A stretch of DNA of 64,000 nt from Thermohalobaculum sp039815685 (GCA_039815685.1 JBCBYV010000025.1:1-64000); one strand, 5' to 3'; counted from the stretch's first letter, positions 23,963 through 33,546 are shown. Notes: generated by a model not told the origin, from the letters alone. A program made the numbers and translations.

Positions 23963-25861
23963 TCAGCGGCTGCCGTGGAAGAAGGCGTAGATCGTCTCTG
24001 CCATGCTGTCGGAGATGCCTTCCACAGCCTTGAGGTCGCTGAGCCCTGCCCGGCTCACGGCCTTGGCGGAGCCGAAGCGGGCGAGGAGCGCGCGTTTCCG
24101 GGCGGGGCCGATGCCGGGAACCTCGTCCAGCGTGGTGACGGTCTGGGCCTTTGCGCGCTTCTGGCGGTGGGCGCCGATGGCGAAGCGGTGGGCCTCGTCC
24201 CGCAGTCGCTGCACGAAATAGAGGGCGGGGCTGCGAAAGGGGAGCGCGAAGGCAGGGCCCTCGGGCGGGTAGAACATCTCCTTGCCCGCATCCCGCTCCT
24301 CGCCCTTGGCAACGCCATAGAGCGCGAGATCGGAGAGGCCGAGTTCGGCCAACACTTCGCGGGCGACGCCGACCTGGCCGCGGCCACCGTCGATCAGCAC
24401 GAGGTCGGGCCAGGCTTCCGAGCCACGCTCCGGGTCTTCCTTCACCAGCCGGCGGAAGCGACGGGTCAGCACCTCGCGCATCATCCCGAAATCGTCGCCC
24501 GCCTTGGTGGCCGCGTCCTTCATGTTGAACTTGCGGTACTGGTTCTTCTCGTACCCCTCGGGCCCCGCGACGATCATGGCGCCGACGGCGTTGGTGCCCA
24601 TGATGTGGGAGTTGTCGTAGACCTCGATGCGGCGGGGCGGGTCCGAGAGACCCAAAGCCTCCGCCAGCTCCTTCATGTTCTTCGATTGGCTCGCCGTCTC
24701 GGCCATGCGGCGTGAGAGCGCTTCCTTGGCGTTCTGAGCGGCGTGGTCCACCAGTTCCCGCTTCTCGCCACGCTGCGGCACGGCGACGACGACGCGGCGA
24801 CCGGCGATGCTGCGGAAGGCGGCAGCGAGTTCCTCGGCCCCGGCCTCCCCCGTCTCGGGCGGATGGGAGAGCAGGACCATGCGGGGCGGCGGGCGGTCCT
24901 GCGAATAGAACTGCGCGATGAAGCCCGCGATGAGCTCACCGTCCTCCATGTCGGCGGCAGCGCGCGGGAAGTAGGCGTGGTTTCCCCAGTTCTGGTTGGA
25001 GCGGAAGAAGAAGACCTGGACGCAGGCTTGCCCCCCCTCCCGGTGGAGAGCGAAGACATCCGCCTCGGCCGTGCGTTGAGGATTGATGCTCTGCGCGCCG
25101 CGGACATGGGCCATGGCACGGAGACGGTCGCGGTAGATGGCGGCAGCCTCGAAATCCATGGCAGCGGAGGCCCCGGACATGCGCTCGGCCAGCTCCTCCT
25201 GCACGCGGGTAGAGCGGCCCTCCAGGAAGCGCACGGCATCCTCGACCAGCGCGCGGTAGTCGTCCTCCCCGATCTCGCCGGTGCAGGGGCCGGAGCAGCG
25301 CTTGATCTGGAAGAGGAGACATGGCCGGGTGCGGGCGTCGAAAACGCTGTCCGAGCAGGTGCGGAGGAGGAACGCCTTCTCCATCTGATTGATCGTGCGG
25401 TTTACCGCGCCGGCCGACGCGAAGGGCCCGAAGAAGCGCCCCTTTTCTCGTTGCGCCCCGCGATGCTTCCTAAGCAGCGGGAAGGCGCCCTCCTCGATCA
25501 GGATATGGGGAAAGGACTTGTCGTCGCGCAGGAGGACGTTGTAGCGGGGCTTGAGCTGCTTGATGAGGTTCGACTCGAGCAGCAGCGCCTCGGTCTCGGT
25601 CTCGGTGGTGATGAATTCCATCGAGGCCGTCTCGGCGATCATGCGCGTGATGCGGGAGTTATGCGCGCCCTGGTTCGCGTAGTTCGCGACGCGCCTTCTC
25701 AGCGAACGTGCCTTGCCGACATAGAGAACCTCGGATGAGGCACCCAGCATTCGATAGACGCCGGGGCGGTCCGCAAGGCGCTTGAGATAGCGCCTGATCA
25801 CGTCCGGGCCGGTTTGCCGACCTCGCGCGGCCGTGCTCTGCATCTCGACGCTGCCAGTCAT
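23963..25861 (-). CDS. uvrC: Excinuclease ABC subunit C
   Basis: A 632-residue UvrC, the dual-incision nuclease of nucleotide excision repair. Order of parts: GIY-YIG domain (PGVYRMLGASSEVLYVGKA, 3' incision), Cys-rich PCLLFQIKRCSGPC, UVR motif (MDFEAAAIYRDRLRAM, UvrB binding), RNase-H-like 5' nuclease domain (RRIEVYDNSHIMG, LVLIDGGRGQ), and tandem helix-hairpin-helix at the end (LDEVPGIGPARKRALL). The ATG at 25861 is taken, nine codons into the frame. No SOS box (GTTC-N7-GTTC) was seen upstream. Confidence 0.96.
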   Translation of the reverse strand: MTGSVEMQSTAARGRQTGPDVIRRYLKRLADRPGVYRMLGASSEVLYVGKARSLRRRVANYANQGAHNSRITRMIAETASMEFITTETETEALLLESNLIKQLKPRYNVLLRDDKSFPHILIEEGAFPLLRKHRGAQREKGRFFGPFASAGAVNRTINQMEKAFLLRTCSDSVFDARTRPCLLFQIKRCSGPCTGEIGEDDYRALVEDAVRFLEGRSTRVQEELAERMSGASAAMDFEAAAIYRDRLRAMAHVRGAQSINPQRTAEADVFALHREGGQACVQVFFFRSNQNWGNHAYFPRAAADMEDGELIAGFIAQFYSQDRPPPRMVLLSHPPETGEAGAEELAAAFRSIAGRRVVVAVPQRGEKRELVDHAAQNAKEALSRRMAETASQSKNMKELAEALGLSDPPRRIEVYDNSHIMGTNAVGAMIVAGPEGYEKNQYRKFNMKDAATKAGDDFGMMREVLTRRFRRLVKEDPERGSEAWPDLVLIDGGRGQVGVAREVLAELGLSDLALYGVAKGEERDAGKEMFYPPEGPAFALPFRSPALYFVQRLRDEAHRFAIGAHRQKRAKAQTVTTLDEVPGIGPARKRALLARFGSAKAVSRAGLSDLKAVEGISDSMAETIYAFFHGSR

Positions 25862-26117
25862 TGCTGCACCGCAACACGCCCGCCCCAAAACGGGACGGCT
25901 CCTGTGGATAACCGTGTGACTAACCCGGTGACCGAACCGATAACAAAGTGTGAATATATCCTACAGGATCGATATAAAACGGTTGGAAAGGCTGATATGC
26001 TGTTGGAATTCCGCACTTTCTCTTTCGCTTTCGCGCCTGCAGCAAATCCGAGGCAACCCTTATCGCCTGCGTGGCGACGACGGACGGCGCGTGGACAACT
26101 CATGCGACGTTGCCGGC

Positions 26118-26927
26118 TCACTCGACACTCCCGGTCACATCCGGGGTGGCCCAGCCGAGGTGCTGGCCACCATCGACGGCAATCATCTGCCCCGTCAGCG
26201 ACTTGCAGGAAAGGATGAATGAGAGCGCGGCGATGATGTCGTCCGGATCGGCGCCGCGACCCAGCGGACAGGCCGCGCGCTGGGCGGCGAAATGGGCGGC
26301 CGACTGGCGCGTGCCCTGCATGGTGGGGCCGGGGCCGATGCCGTTGACGCGGATCTTGGGCGCCAGTGCCTGCGCGGCGGTCTTGGTGAAGGTCAGCAGG
26401 GCGGACTTCGCGAGCGTATAGGACGCGAAGAAGGGCGTTGGCTTCCAGACCCGCTGATCGATCATATTGACGATGTAGGCGCGCGCCAGCGGTTCGCCGA
26501 GGGCATCGGTAGCAGGCTCCGGTGCCTGGGCTGCAAAATCCTGGGTCAGCTTGACCGGGGCGCGGAGGTTGGTCTCGACCGCGCGGTCCCAGCTCATGCG
26601 GGTCATGGTCTCCAGCGTCTCGGGCTCGAAGATCGACGCATTGTTGATGAGGAGCGAGAGGGGCCGGCCCAGCGCATCGGCCGCACGGGCGACCAGTTCT
26701 GCGGTGGCCGTCTCGTCGAGGAGATCGGCACCGACCGCTTCGGCACGGGCACCAAGGGCGCGTGCGTCCTTCACCGTTTCCGCTGCCGGCTCGGCACTGG
26801 CTGAATAGTGTACCGCCACGTCCCAGCCATTGGCCGCAAGGTGGAGCGCCATCGCCCGGCCAAGCCGGATGCCCGCTCCCGTCACCAGCGCGCAAGGGCG
26901 CGCTGCCTCATCTGTCGTCATTGCCAT
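26118..26927 (-). CDS. SDR family oxidoreductase (FolM/pteridine-reductase-like)
   Basis: A 269-residue short-chain dehydrogenase. TGAGIRLGRAMALHL is the cofactor motif (the GxRLGR form points to NADPH-dependent pteridine reductases such as FolM), then LINNASIFEP and the catalytic YTLAK. Dihydromonapterin/dihydrofolate reduction is the likeliest role, not proven. Directly precedes uvrC; this linkage is typical of the order. Confidence 0.82.
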   Translation of the reverse strand: MAMTTDEAARPCALVTGAGIRLGRAMALHLAANGWDVAVHYSASAEPAAETVKDARALGARAEAVGADLLDETATAELVARAADALGRPLSLLINNASIFEPETLETMTRMSWDRAVETNLRAPVKLTQDFAAQAPEPATDALGEPLARAYIVNMIDQRVWKPTPFFASYTLAKSALLTFTKTAAQALAPKIRVNGIGPGPTMQGTRQSAAHFAAQRAACPLGRGADPDDIIAALSFILSCKSLTGQMIAVDGGQHLGWATPDVTGSVE

Positions 26928-26988
26928 GCTGTCCCATATCGCTCCGCACGGGCCTGCCGCCCGCGTCGCCGTCCGCCGGCGGGCGGGA

Positions 26989-27972
26989 TCAGCTCAGGGC
27001 GGTGACCGCATAGCCCACATAGAGGAGCAGGAAGAGGCCGCCAGTCCAGCGGCAGAGCATGCGGTTCAGGAGCACATAGGGCACGACCATCGCGGTCGCG
27101 GCGAGCATGATCCAGATGTCGCGCTCGATGAACTCGGCCGGGACATCGAGCGGCGCGATCGCGGCGGCCGCACCGATGATCAGCGTGATGTTGAAGAGGT
27201 TCGAGCCGACAACGTTGCCAATCGCCACATCGGTCTGACGCCTGATCGCCGCCATCACGGTGGTCGCAAGCTCCGGGAGCGAGGTGCCGAGGGCCACGAG
27301 CGTCAGCCCGATCGCGGCCTCTGAGACGCCCATATCGCTCGCGACACCGCGCGCGCCGTCGATCAGGAACTGCGCCCCGACGGGCAGCATCGCCATGCCG
27401 AGCGCGATGAGCCCCGCGATCTTCCACGGCGCCATGTTCGGATCGACATCCTCAAGGTCGGCGACGTCATCCGGCGGGTTCGGGTTCGCGGCGGCGTTCA
27501 CGCTCTCGCGCATCTGCCGAAGCTCCCGATGCTCGATGCTATGGCGCACGCTGTCCCAGACCATGATGGCCATCACGGCGATGAGCGCGAGCCCGCCCCA
27601 CCAGGGGATCGAGCCGGCCAGAATGAAAGCGGTGAAGAGCAGCGTGCCTGCGAGCATGAAGTAGAGAGACCGGCGCGCGTCGTCCCCGCATCCGGCAAGG
27701 GGCGCGATCAGCGCTGGAAGACCGAGGACGAGCCAGACATTCGCGATGTTGGAGCCGACCACGTTGCCGAGCGCGATCCCGGGCGAGCCTTCGAGAGCGG
27801 CTTGGACGGAGATGATGAGTTCTGGCGCCGACGTCCCGATCGCGACGACGGTGGCACTGACGATAATGGCAGGGATGCCCAGCCGGAGCGACAGCGCCAC
27901 CGCGCCACGCACCAGAATGTCTCCGCCCGCAACAAGGAGGGCGAGACCGCCAAGCACCAAGACTAGATCCAT
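26989..27972 (-). CDS. Calcium/sodium exchanger family protein (CaCA, YrbG-like)
   Basis: A 327-residue membrane protein with ten or so helices in two inverted halves. Each half has the ion-binding alpha-repeat: VAIGTSAPELIISVQAAL with GNVVGSNIAN, and VALGTSLPELATTVMAAI with GNVVGSNLFN. An acidic loop (NPPDDVADLEDVDPN) separates the halves. The start MDLVLVLGGLAL is used; a 31-codon upstream extension lacks support. Confidence 0.9.
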   Translation of the reverse strand: MDLVLVLGGLALLVAGGDILVRGAVALSLRLGIPAIIVSATVVAIGTSAPELIISVQAALEGSPGIALGNVVGSNIANVWLVLGLPALIAPLAGCGDDARRSLYFMLAGTLLFTAFILAGSIPWWGGLALIAVMAIMVWDSVRHSIEHRELRQMRESVNAAANPNPPDDVADLEDVDPNMAPWKIAGLIALGMAMLPVGAQFLIDGARGVASDMGVSEAAIGLTLVALGTSLPELATTVMAAIRRQTDVAIGNVVGSNLFNITLIIGAAAAIAPLDVPAEFIERDIWIMLAATAMVVPYVLLNRMLCRWTGGLFLLLYVGYAVTALS

Positions 27973-28127
27973 TTCTCGCGCCGCCTCTCTCCTGCGTGAG
28001 CCAACCATATGGGGCTCCGGGTCCCATCTTGCGAGGGGCGCGACCGGCTCTGGACGCGGTGACATTTCCGCGATGCGGAGTTTGGGGCCCCTGTCACCCT
28101 ATCGCCACTTCCGCCCGTGGAGCGGCG

Positions 28128-28376
28128 TCAGTCTTTGCAGCGGCAGCGCTCAAGAGCGGCGTGGTAGCGACCGCAGTCCGGGCAAAGCACGAGATCGGTC
28201 ATCGGTTCGGGCGATCTGGTCTGTCGCGGCCTGCGTCGCAAGCTTTGGCCAAGCCTCCGGCTGCGCGGCACTCGGCGCCGCTTCGCACCGTCCTCCACAT
28301 GGCCACGCGCGCTCCGCTGCCCGAGGAGGAAGACGATGACGATGACCGCCGCCGTGAACGCGAGTTTCCAGAGCAC
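28128..28376 (-). CDS. Small membrane-anchored protein with a Cys-rich C-terminus
   Basis: An 82-residue protein: one N-terminal membrane helix (LAFTAAVIVIVFLLG), a long basic linker and a C-terminal CPDCGRYHAALERCRC, which could bind one zinc. I recall similar small proteins in Rhodobacterales but know no function. It is divergent from the YdcH-like gene. Confidence 0.65.
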   Translation of the reverse strand: MLWKLAFTAAVIVIVFLLGQRSARGHVEDGAKRRRVPRSRRLGQSLRRRPRQTRSPEPMTDLVLCPDCGRYHAALERCRCKD

Positions 28377-28528
28377 ACCGGTCTCCCTGCTTTCGTCCTT
28401 CCCTCGATAGCGTTGAGGGTTGCCGTCGGCAATCCGCCGCCCAGATCGGGACGACGCTGTCCAAAAGGCTTCCCCGTAACAGGGGCGGGTGGTTTAATGT
28501 CGAGACCGCGCGTTGGGAGAGTGCTGAC

Positions 28529-28738
28529 ATGAACATCATGGATCACGAGGAGATCCTGCGCTCCCAGCTGGATGTGCTGAAGTCGGAGCATCGCCGGCTC
28601 GACGAAGAGATTGAGGCGGAGCGGGACAATCCGCTTGCCGACCAACTGGCGTTGCGACGCATGAAGAAGAAGAAGCTGGCGCTGAAGGACGAGATTGCGC
28701 GCATTGAGGATGTGCTCTACCCGGACATCATCGCCTGA
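28529..28738 (+). CDS. YdcH/DUF465 family protein
   Basis: A 69-residue, highly charged coiled-coil protein. HEEILRSQLDVLKSEHRRLD followed by KKKKLALKDEIARIE matches the DUF465 (YdcH) family, present in most proteobacteria, with no agreed function. It lies 69 bases upstream of purE in the same direction and may share its transcript. Confidence 0.88.
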   Translation: MNIMDHEEILRSQLDVLKSEHRRLDEEIEAERDNPLADQLALRRMKKKKLALKDEIARIEDVLYPDIIA

Positions 28739-28807
28739 CCTCCTGAGCAGAATGTCATCCGCTATGCCCGCTGACCGCCTCCGCCGAGAACCGGCCGGGA
28801 CTGCCCG

Positions 28808-29296
28808 ATGAGCACGCCGCTTGTTGGGATCGTGATGGGCAGCCAATCGGACTGGCCGACGATGAAGCACGCGGCCGATGTGCTGAAGGCGCTTGAGGTT
28901 GCGCATGAGGCGCGCATCGTCTCGGCCCATCGCACGCCTGACCGGTTGTTCCGGTATGCAGATGAGGCGGCGGGACGCGGGCTGGCGGCGATCATTGCCG
29001 GGGCGGGCGGGGCGGCGCATCTGCCGGGCATGCTCGCTTCCAAGACCCGGCTGCCGGTGCTGGGGGTGCCCGTGCAGAGCAAGGCGCTCTCGGGGCTCGA
29101 TAGTCTTCTGTCCATCGTCCAGATGCCGAAGGGCGTGCCCGTGGCGACCTTCGCGATCGGAGAGGCGGGGGCTGCCAATGCCGGGCTCTATGCCGCGGCG
29201 ATGCTGGCTGTCGAGGACCCTGCCCTTGCCGAGCGTCTGGAGGCCTGGCGCGCGGCACAGACAGCGGCCGTGGCCGAGGTCCCGGAGGACGGCTGA
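28808..29296 (+). CDS. purE: 5-(carboxyamino)imidazole ribonucleotide mutase
   Basis: A 162-residue class-I PurE. GIVMGSQSDWPTM is the phosphate-binding start, VSAHRTPDRLF contains the catalytic histidine, and AGAGGAAHLPGM and GVPVQSKALSGLDSLLSIVQ are typical. It converts N5-CAIR to CAIR in purine synthesis. Directly followed by purK after three bases. Confidence 0.95.
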   Translation: MSTPLVGIVMGSQSDWPTMKHAADVLKALEVAHEARIVSAHRTPDRLFRYADEAAGRGLAAIIAGAGGAAHLPGMLASKTRLPVLGVPVQSKALSGLDSLLSIVQMPKGVPVATFAIGEAGAANAGLYAAAMLAVEDPALAERLEAWRAAQTAAVAEVPEDG

Positions 29297-29299
29297 CGG

Positions 29300-30391
29300 A
29301 TGGCCGGCGACCCCCCTACCCCACTGCCACCCGGCAGCGTGATCGGCATCCTGGGCGGCGGGCAGCTCGGTCGGATGCTGGCCATCGCCGCCGCAAGGCT
29401 CGCGCTGCACGCGCATGTCTTCGACCCCTGCCCTGGCGGACCCGCGGCGGAGGTGGCGCGGGAGGCGACGGCAGCGGCCTATGATGACACGGCCGCGCTG
29501 GAGGCCTTTGCCCGCGCGGTCGATGTCGCGACCTTCGAGTTCGAGAACGTGCCGGCCGCGGTGGCGGAAACGCTGGCGCGGCACACGGTCGTGCGCCCCA
29601 ATGCCCGCGCCTTCGCCGTGGCGCAGGACCGGGCGGAGGAAAAGCGGTTCCTAGAGGGCATCGGCCTCACCTGCGCGCCCTGGGCTTCTATCGACAGCGC
29701 GGACGAAATAGCAGCGGCGCTGGAGCGCACCGGCGCGCCAGCGATCCTGAAGACGCGTCGCATGGGATACGACGGCAAGGGTCAGGTGGGTGTCGCGGCC
29801 CCCGACGAGGCGGCGGCAGCTTGGGCGGCCATTGGGGCCCAGCCTGCGGTCCTGGAGGGCCGTGTCGCATTCACCGCCGAGCTCTCGGTCATCGTCGCAC
29901 GCGGGGCGGACGGCGTGACGGTCGCTTATGACCCCGGGCGGAACACGCATGAGGACGGCATCCTGCGCCGCACCGTCGTCCCCGCCGGTCTGCCCGCCGC
30001 GGTTCTGCAGGACGCAGTGCTTGCCGCGGGACGGATCGCCTCCGCGCTCGACTATGTCGGGGTTCTGGGGGTCGAGCTCTTCCTTGCGCCGGGGGGCAAG
30101 CTCCTCGTCAACGAGATCGCGCCGCGGGTGCACAATACCGGGCACTGGACCATCGAGGCGACGGCGGTCGATCAGTTTGAGCAGCATATTCGCGCGATCG
30201 CCGGCTGGCCCCTTGGCGACGGAGCGCGGCACGCGAACGCCGAGATGACGAACCTCATCGGAGAAGAGGCGCATCGCTGGGCGGCGATTGCATCGGAACC
30301 CGGGGCCGCCTTGCATCTCTACGGAAAGGCCGAGGCGCGCGCAGGGCGCAAGATGGGCCATGTGACACGCGTGAGCCCCCTCGGCGCATAA
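29300..30391 (+). CDS. purK: 5-(carboxyamino)imidazole ribonucleotide synthase
   Basis: A 363-residue ATP-grasp enzyme making N5-CAIR from AIR, bicarbonate and ATP. IGILGGGQLGRMLAIAAARL is the usual start; ILKTRRMGYDGKGQ is the ATP-grasp loop and NEIAPRVHNTGHWTIEA the C-terminal active-site motif. Second gene of purEK. Confidence 0.95.
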   Translation: MAGDPPTPLPPGSVIGILGGGQLGRMLAIAAARLALHAHVFDPCPGGPAAEVAREATAAAYDDTAALEAFARAVDVATFEFENVPAAVAETLARHTVVRPNARAFAVAQDRAEEKRFLEGIGLTCAPWASIDSADEIAAALERTGAPAILKTRRMGYDGKGQVGVAAPDEAAAAWAAIGAQPAVLEGRVAFTAELSVIVARGADGVTVAYDPGRNTHEDGILRRTVVPAGLPAAVLQDAVLAAGRIASALDYVGVLGVELFLAPGGKLLVNEIAPRVHNTGHWTIEATAVDQFEQHIRAIAGWPLGDGARHANAEMTNLIGEEAHRWAAIASEPGAALHLYGKAEARAGRKMGHVTRVSPLGA

Positions 30392-30701
30392 CCGCGCCCG
30401 GCTTCCGCCCACAAACACGGTAACAGTGTCCTGACTTCTACGCCGCCATGCTGGCGCCGCCCCGATCCATCGGGGTGACATGGGGTGATGTACTCTGAGC
30501 GAATGAACCTATCGCGCAGCGATGATCGCCATTTCCGGTATCGGACTGAGTGCCCCGCTCGCACAGCTCGCGTTTGGCTGAGGCCGAGACCAACTGGACG
30601 GCGGAGTAGGCGCTCCGCCGACCCAGGAAATGATGCGTCTGAACATCGACCCTGCCGGCAATACGCGCCGGCGCGAGCTTCCAATCAATGAAGGTCTGAA
30701 C
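30392..30701. other. Intergenic region between convergent purK and the COQ9 gene
   Basis: 310 bases without a convincing gene. The palindrome CCCCGA-TCCA-TCGGGG at 30460-30475 is a short hairpin that might help end purEK transcripts, though no T-run follows. Confidence 0.45.
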
Positions 30702-31415
30702 TCACGCGTCAGCCGGGTCCCCTTCCGGGCCGGTCGCCGGCTTGCCGCGGGCATGGGGTGCGCGGACGAAGGCGAGCGCTTGTGCGAAGGGCGTGAGCGC
30801 CATGCGAGCCACCGGGTTCGCCTGCACCTGCGCCTTCAGCTTCTCGAACTGCATGACGTTCTCGATGCGCCGGTCCAGGAACGCCCAAGTATCGACCGAG
30901 CCCTCGCTCTCGTCCCCGAGCCAATAGAGCACCGTGGCGGAGTAGACCGAGGAGAGGATCGCGCGCTTCGTGTACCAGTTGTAGTCGTCCGAACGGTCGC
31001 CGCAGGCGGTCCAGATGATGTCGGAGGTCGACCAGAGCGCTCGCGCGCTGTCTGCCGCATAGGGCGGCAGGGCGAGCAGCGTCGCCCCCCGCCGCACCGC
31101 GTCCTTATGCTCCGCCACCAGTTCAAGGCGCGCGCGGACGCAGAACGTCACCCGCTCGCGGATGCGCATGGCATGGAGATCGGTCTCCTCCAGCTTCTCG
31201 AGCAACCGGCGGTCCATCAGCTCGTGAAAGGCGAGCGCCATGTCGACACCGCCCCGCGGAAAGGCCAGCGCGCCCATCTGCGCGTCGATCCCGGTCTCCT
31301 CGAGCGCGGCGTCCAGCGCCTCCTTGCCCCAGCCATCGAAGACCACGTTCGGCAGCGCCGCGTCGATCAGCCGTTCGCGCGTCTCGGCGAGCGGGTCGCC
31401 CGTTTCTTCAGCCAT
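30702..31415 (-). CDS. COQ9 family protein (ubiquinone biosynthesis lipid-binding protein)
   Basis: A 237-residue TetR-like-fold COQ9 protein, a lipid-binding helper of Coq7 hydroxylase in ubiquinone synthesis. Hallmarks are the GWGKEALDAA start, WSTSDIIWTACGDRSDDYNWYTKR and the membrane-associating helix after it. COQ9 is confined to alphaproteobacteria and mitochondria, supporting the taxonomic call. Divergent from rpsU. Confidence 0.9.
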   Translation of the reverse strand: MAEETGDPLAETRERLIDAALPNVVFDGWGKEALDAALEETGIDAQMGALAFPRGGVDMALAFHELMDRRLLEKLEETDLHAMRIRERVTFCVRARLELVAEHKDAVRRGATLLALPPYAADSARALWSTSDIIWTACGDRSDDYNWYTKRAILSSVYSATVLYWLGDESEGSVDTWAFLDRRIENVMQFEKLKAQVQANPVARMALTPFAQALAFVRAPHARGKPATGPEGDPADA

Positions 31416-31485
31416 GCAGTAGTTCCCTCAGCGATCCGGCCTCAAAACGGCCTTGGAAATCCTTCTGTCATCTCACGTTACGCGG

Positions 31486-31514
31486 TGGACAGCGTACAAG
31501 CACCTGCGTATATA
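31486..31514 (+). promoter_or_regulatory. Sigma-70-type promoter of rpsU
   Basis: TGGACA (31486-31491), a 17-base spacer, then TATATA (31509-31514). It lies 45 bases upstream of the rpsU start, in the divergent region with the COQ9 gene. Confidence 0.6.
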
Positions 31515-31558
31515 GCCCACTCTTGAAATTCAGCAGCGGTAGAAAGGTGGTGACCTAG

Positions 31559-31765
31559 GTGCAGGTACTGGTGCGCGACAACAATGTCGATCAGGCGCTC
31601 CGTGCGCTGAAGAAGAAGATGCAGCGCGAAGGCGTTTTCCGCGAGATGAAGCTCCGGCAGCATTACGAAAAGCCGTCGGAGAAGCGGGCGCGGGAGAAGG
31701 CGGAAGCGATCCGCCGCGCGCGCAAGCTGGCGCGGAAAAAGGCGCAGCGCGAAGGTCTTCTCTGA
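31559..31765 (+). CDS. rpsU: 30S ribosomal protein S21
   Basis: A 68-residue S21: VLVRDNNVDQALRALKKKMQ at the start, FREMKLRQHYEKPSEKR in the middle, and a basic tail. It starts with GTG, eleven bases after AAAGGTGG. Full length for an alphaproteobacterial S21. Single-gene transcript bounded by its own promoter and a strong terminator. Confidence 0.96.
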   Translation: MQVLVRDNNVDQALRALKKKMQREGVFREMKLRQHYEKPSEKRAREKAEAIRRARKLARKKAQREGLL

Positions 31766-31821
31766 GGCATCTGACGCACGGTGCGTCCGGCACTGCGACC
31801 GGATTGCAACCACGGCACATG

Positions 31822-31859
31822 AACCCCCGGGCGTAACGCGCTCCGGGGGTTTCCTTTTT
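31822..31859 (+). terminator. Rho-independent terminator of rpsU
   Basis: AACCCCCGG (31822-31830) pairs with CCGGGGGTT (31843-31851), with an inner GCG/CGC extension, followed by CCTTTTT. Confidence 0.85.
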
Positions 31860-31949
31860 CAGGATTGGCGGGCTTGCTTCTCGACGAGGCAACGAGCCGA
31901 GCCGAGCACCCGAAGAGGCGCCGCTTCGGCCTGAACGAGGATCGAGCGG

Positions 31950-32762
31950 ATGATCACGACCGCGACCGCGCGCACGGCCCCGGGCCTGCGGCTCTATGTC
32001 ATTGGCGATCTGCATGGCGATGCCGATGCGCTGGACCGTCACCTCTCGGCCATCACACGGGATCTGATGCGCCGGCCGACGGACGACTGGCGGCTGATCC
32101 TGCTCGGCGACTATATCGACCGCGGCCCCGATACGCGGGCGGTGCTCGACCGGCTCTCGAAGCTCGGCGCCGGCTGGCGCGCCTACTGTCTGCTCGGCAA
32201 TCATGAGCATTGCCTGCTCGACTTCCTCGGCGACCCGGATGCGCCGTCCTTCTATCCCTGGCTCAAGGATGACGGGCTCGCGACGCTCGCATCCTACGGG
32301 ATCGACGCGACCGACCCTCTCGACTTCCCCGATGCGGCGTCGCGGCGCGCGCTTCGCGCTGCGCTGATCGGGACGATGCCTGTGGCGCATGCCGGCTTTC
32401 TGGCCGGGCTTGGACATGCCGTGAGGTTTGGAGATTTCTTCTTTGCGCATGCGGGCATTCGACCGGGCACGCCGCTCGCAGAGCAGAACGTTCGCGACCT
32501 GATCTGGGCGCCCGGGTTTCTCGACTATGCCGGCCCGCACGAGGCCGTGATCGTCCACGGCCATAGCGCGGTCTCAACCATTCAGGTGCATGCCAACCGG
32601 ATCGCGCTCGATACCGGCTCGGCGTTCGGCCCCTCGTGCCTCGTGCTTGAGGATGATCTTTGGCTGGAACTGACGACGGATGGGCCGTATCTCCTTGCCC
32701 CAATCGGCCAAGCCGGGTCCGAGGCAGCGCTTCTGCCTCTTCTCCCCGCCGAGGCCGCCTGA
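31950..32762 (+). CDS. Metallophosphoesterase (serine/threonine phosphatase-like), first copy
   Basis: A 270-residue calcineurin-like phosphatase. Metal-binding motifs in order: GDLHGDADAL, GDYIDRGPD, LGNHEH, then FAHAGIRPG and VHGHSAV. This is the bacterial Ser/Thr (PrpA/ApaH-like) phosphatase subgroup. A near relative follows immediately downstream. Substrate unknown: protein phosphate or dinucleotide polyphosphate are both possible. Confidence 0.85.
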   Translation: MITTATARTAPGLRLYVIGDLHGDADALDRHLSAITRDLMRRPTDDWRLILLGDYIDRGPDTRAVLDRLSKLGAGWRAYCLLGNHEHCLLDFLGDPDAPSFYPWLKDDGLATLASYGIDATDPLDFPDAASRRALRAALIGTMPVAHAGFLAGLGHAVRFGDFFFAHAGIRPGTPLAEQNVRDLIWAPGFLDYAGPHEAVIVHGHSAVSTIQVHANRIALDTGSAFGPSCLVLEDDLWLELTTDGPYLLAPIGQAGSEAALLPLLPAEAA

Positions 32763-32787
32763 CGCTCGAACCTCCGGGAGAAGATGG

Positions 32788-33540
32788 ATGGTCAGCTACG
32801 GCACAGCGCGCCTTCCCGCTGGCCTGCGCATCTATGCCATCGGCGACATCCACGGCGAGTTAGCGATGCTCGAGGATCGGCACGCCGCCATCGAAGCGGA
32901 TCTTCGCCGGAGACCCGTCGCGGACTGGCGCGTCGTACATCTGGGCGATCTGATCGACCGGGGACCCGACAGCCTCGGCGTGATGCGATTTCTGGCAGCG
33001 CTGGACCCCTCGCGGCATCTGACGCTGTGCGGCAATCACGATGGCTATCTACGGTTCTTTCTTGATGATCCGGAGGGGGCGCCGTTCGAGCAATGGCAGC
33101 GCAACGGCGGGGACGCGGCCCTGATTTCGTTCGGTCTCGACCGGTCGCTGATCCTTCGCGGCAAGCGGCGGGATATCCATGCGGCGCTGGAGGCGGCTCT
33201 GCCCCCGACCCTGCGCGCCTTCCTCGACGGGTTGCCGAACAAGCTCCGTTTCGGCGATTTCGGTTTCGCCCATGCGGGCATTCGGCCGGACGTCCCATGG
33301 GAGCGTCAGACGCAGGATGACCTGCACTGGATCCGGTGGGACTTCCTGAACCACGAGGCGCCACATGAGGTGGTGGTGGTGCACGGCCACACGCCGGCGC
33401 CGCAGATCGAACTCAAGACCAACCGCGTAAACGTCGACACAGGGGCGGGCAAAGGCGGCGCGCTCTCCTGCATCGTGATCGAGGGCACTGAGGTCGCGGC
33501 GCTTGGGGATGATGGGCCCGTCGCCCTTTCAACCGGCTGA
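32788..33540 (+). CDS. Metallophosphoesterase (serine/threonine phosphatase-like), second copy
   Basis: A 250-residue paralogue of the upstream gene, with GDIHGELAML, GDLIDRGPD, CGNHDGYL, FAHAGIRPDVPW and VHGHTPAPQI. The ATG at 32788 follows CGGGAGAAG; the frame opens earlier inside the previous gene but that part is shadow. Tandem position and parallel domain order point to a gene duplication. Confidence 0.85.
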   Translation: MVSYGTARLPAGLRIYAIGDIHGELAMLEDRHAAIEADLRRRPVADWRVVHLGDLIDRGPDSLGVMRFLAALDPSRHLTLCGNHDGYLRFFLDDPEGAPFEQWQRNGGDAALISFGLDRSLILRGKRRDIHAALEAALPPTLRAFLDGLPNKLRFGDFGFAHAGIRPDVPWERQTQDDLHWIRWDFLNHEAPHEVVVVHGHTPAPQIELKTNRVNVDTGAGKGGALSCIVIEGTEVAALGDDGPVALSTG

Positions 33541-33546
33541 GGCGCC

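Noticed and set aside
25862..26117. Possible SOS box upstream of uvrC
   Set aside because: The region contains AT-rich, promoter-like sequence but no GTTC-N7-GTTC, the alphaproteobacterial LexA site.
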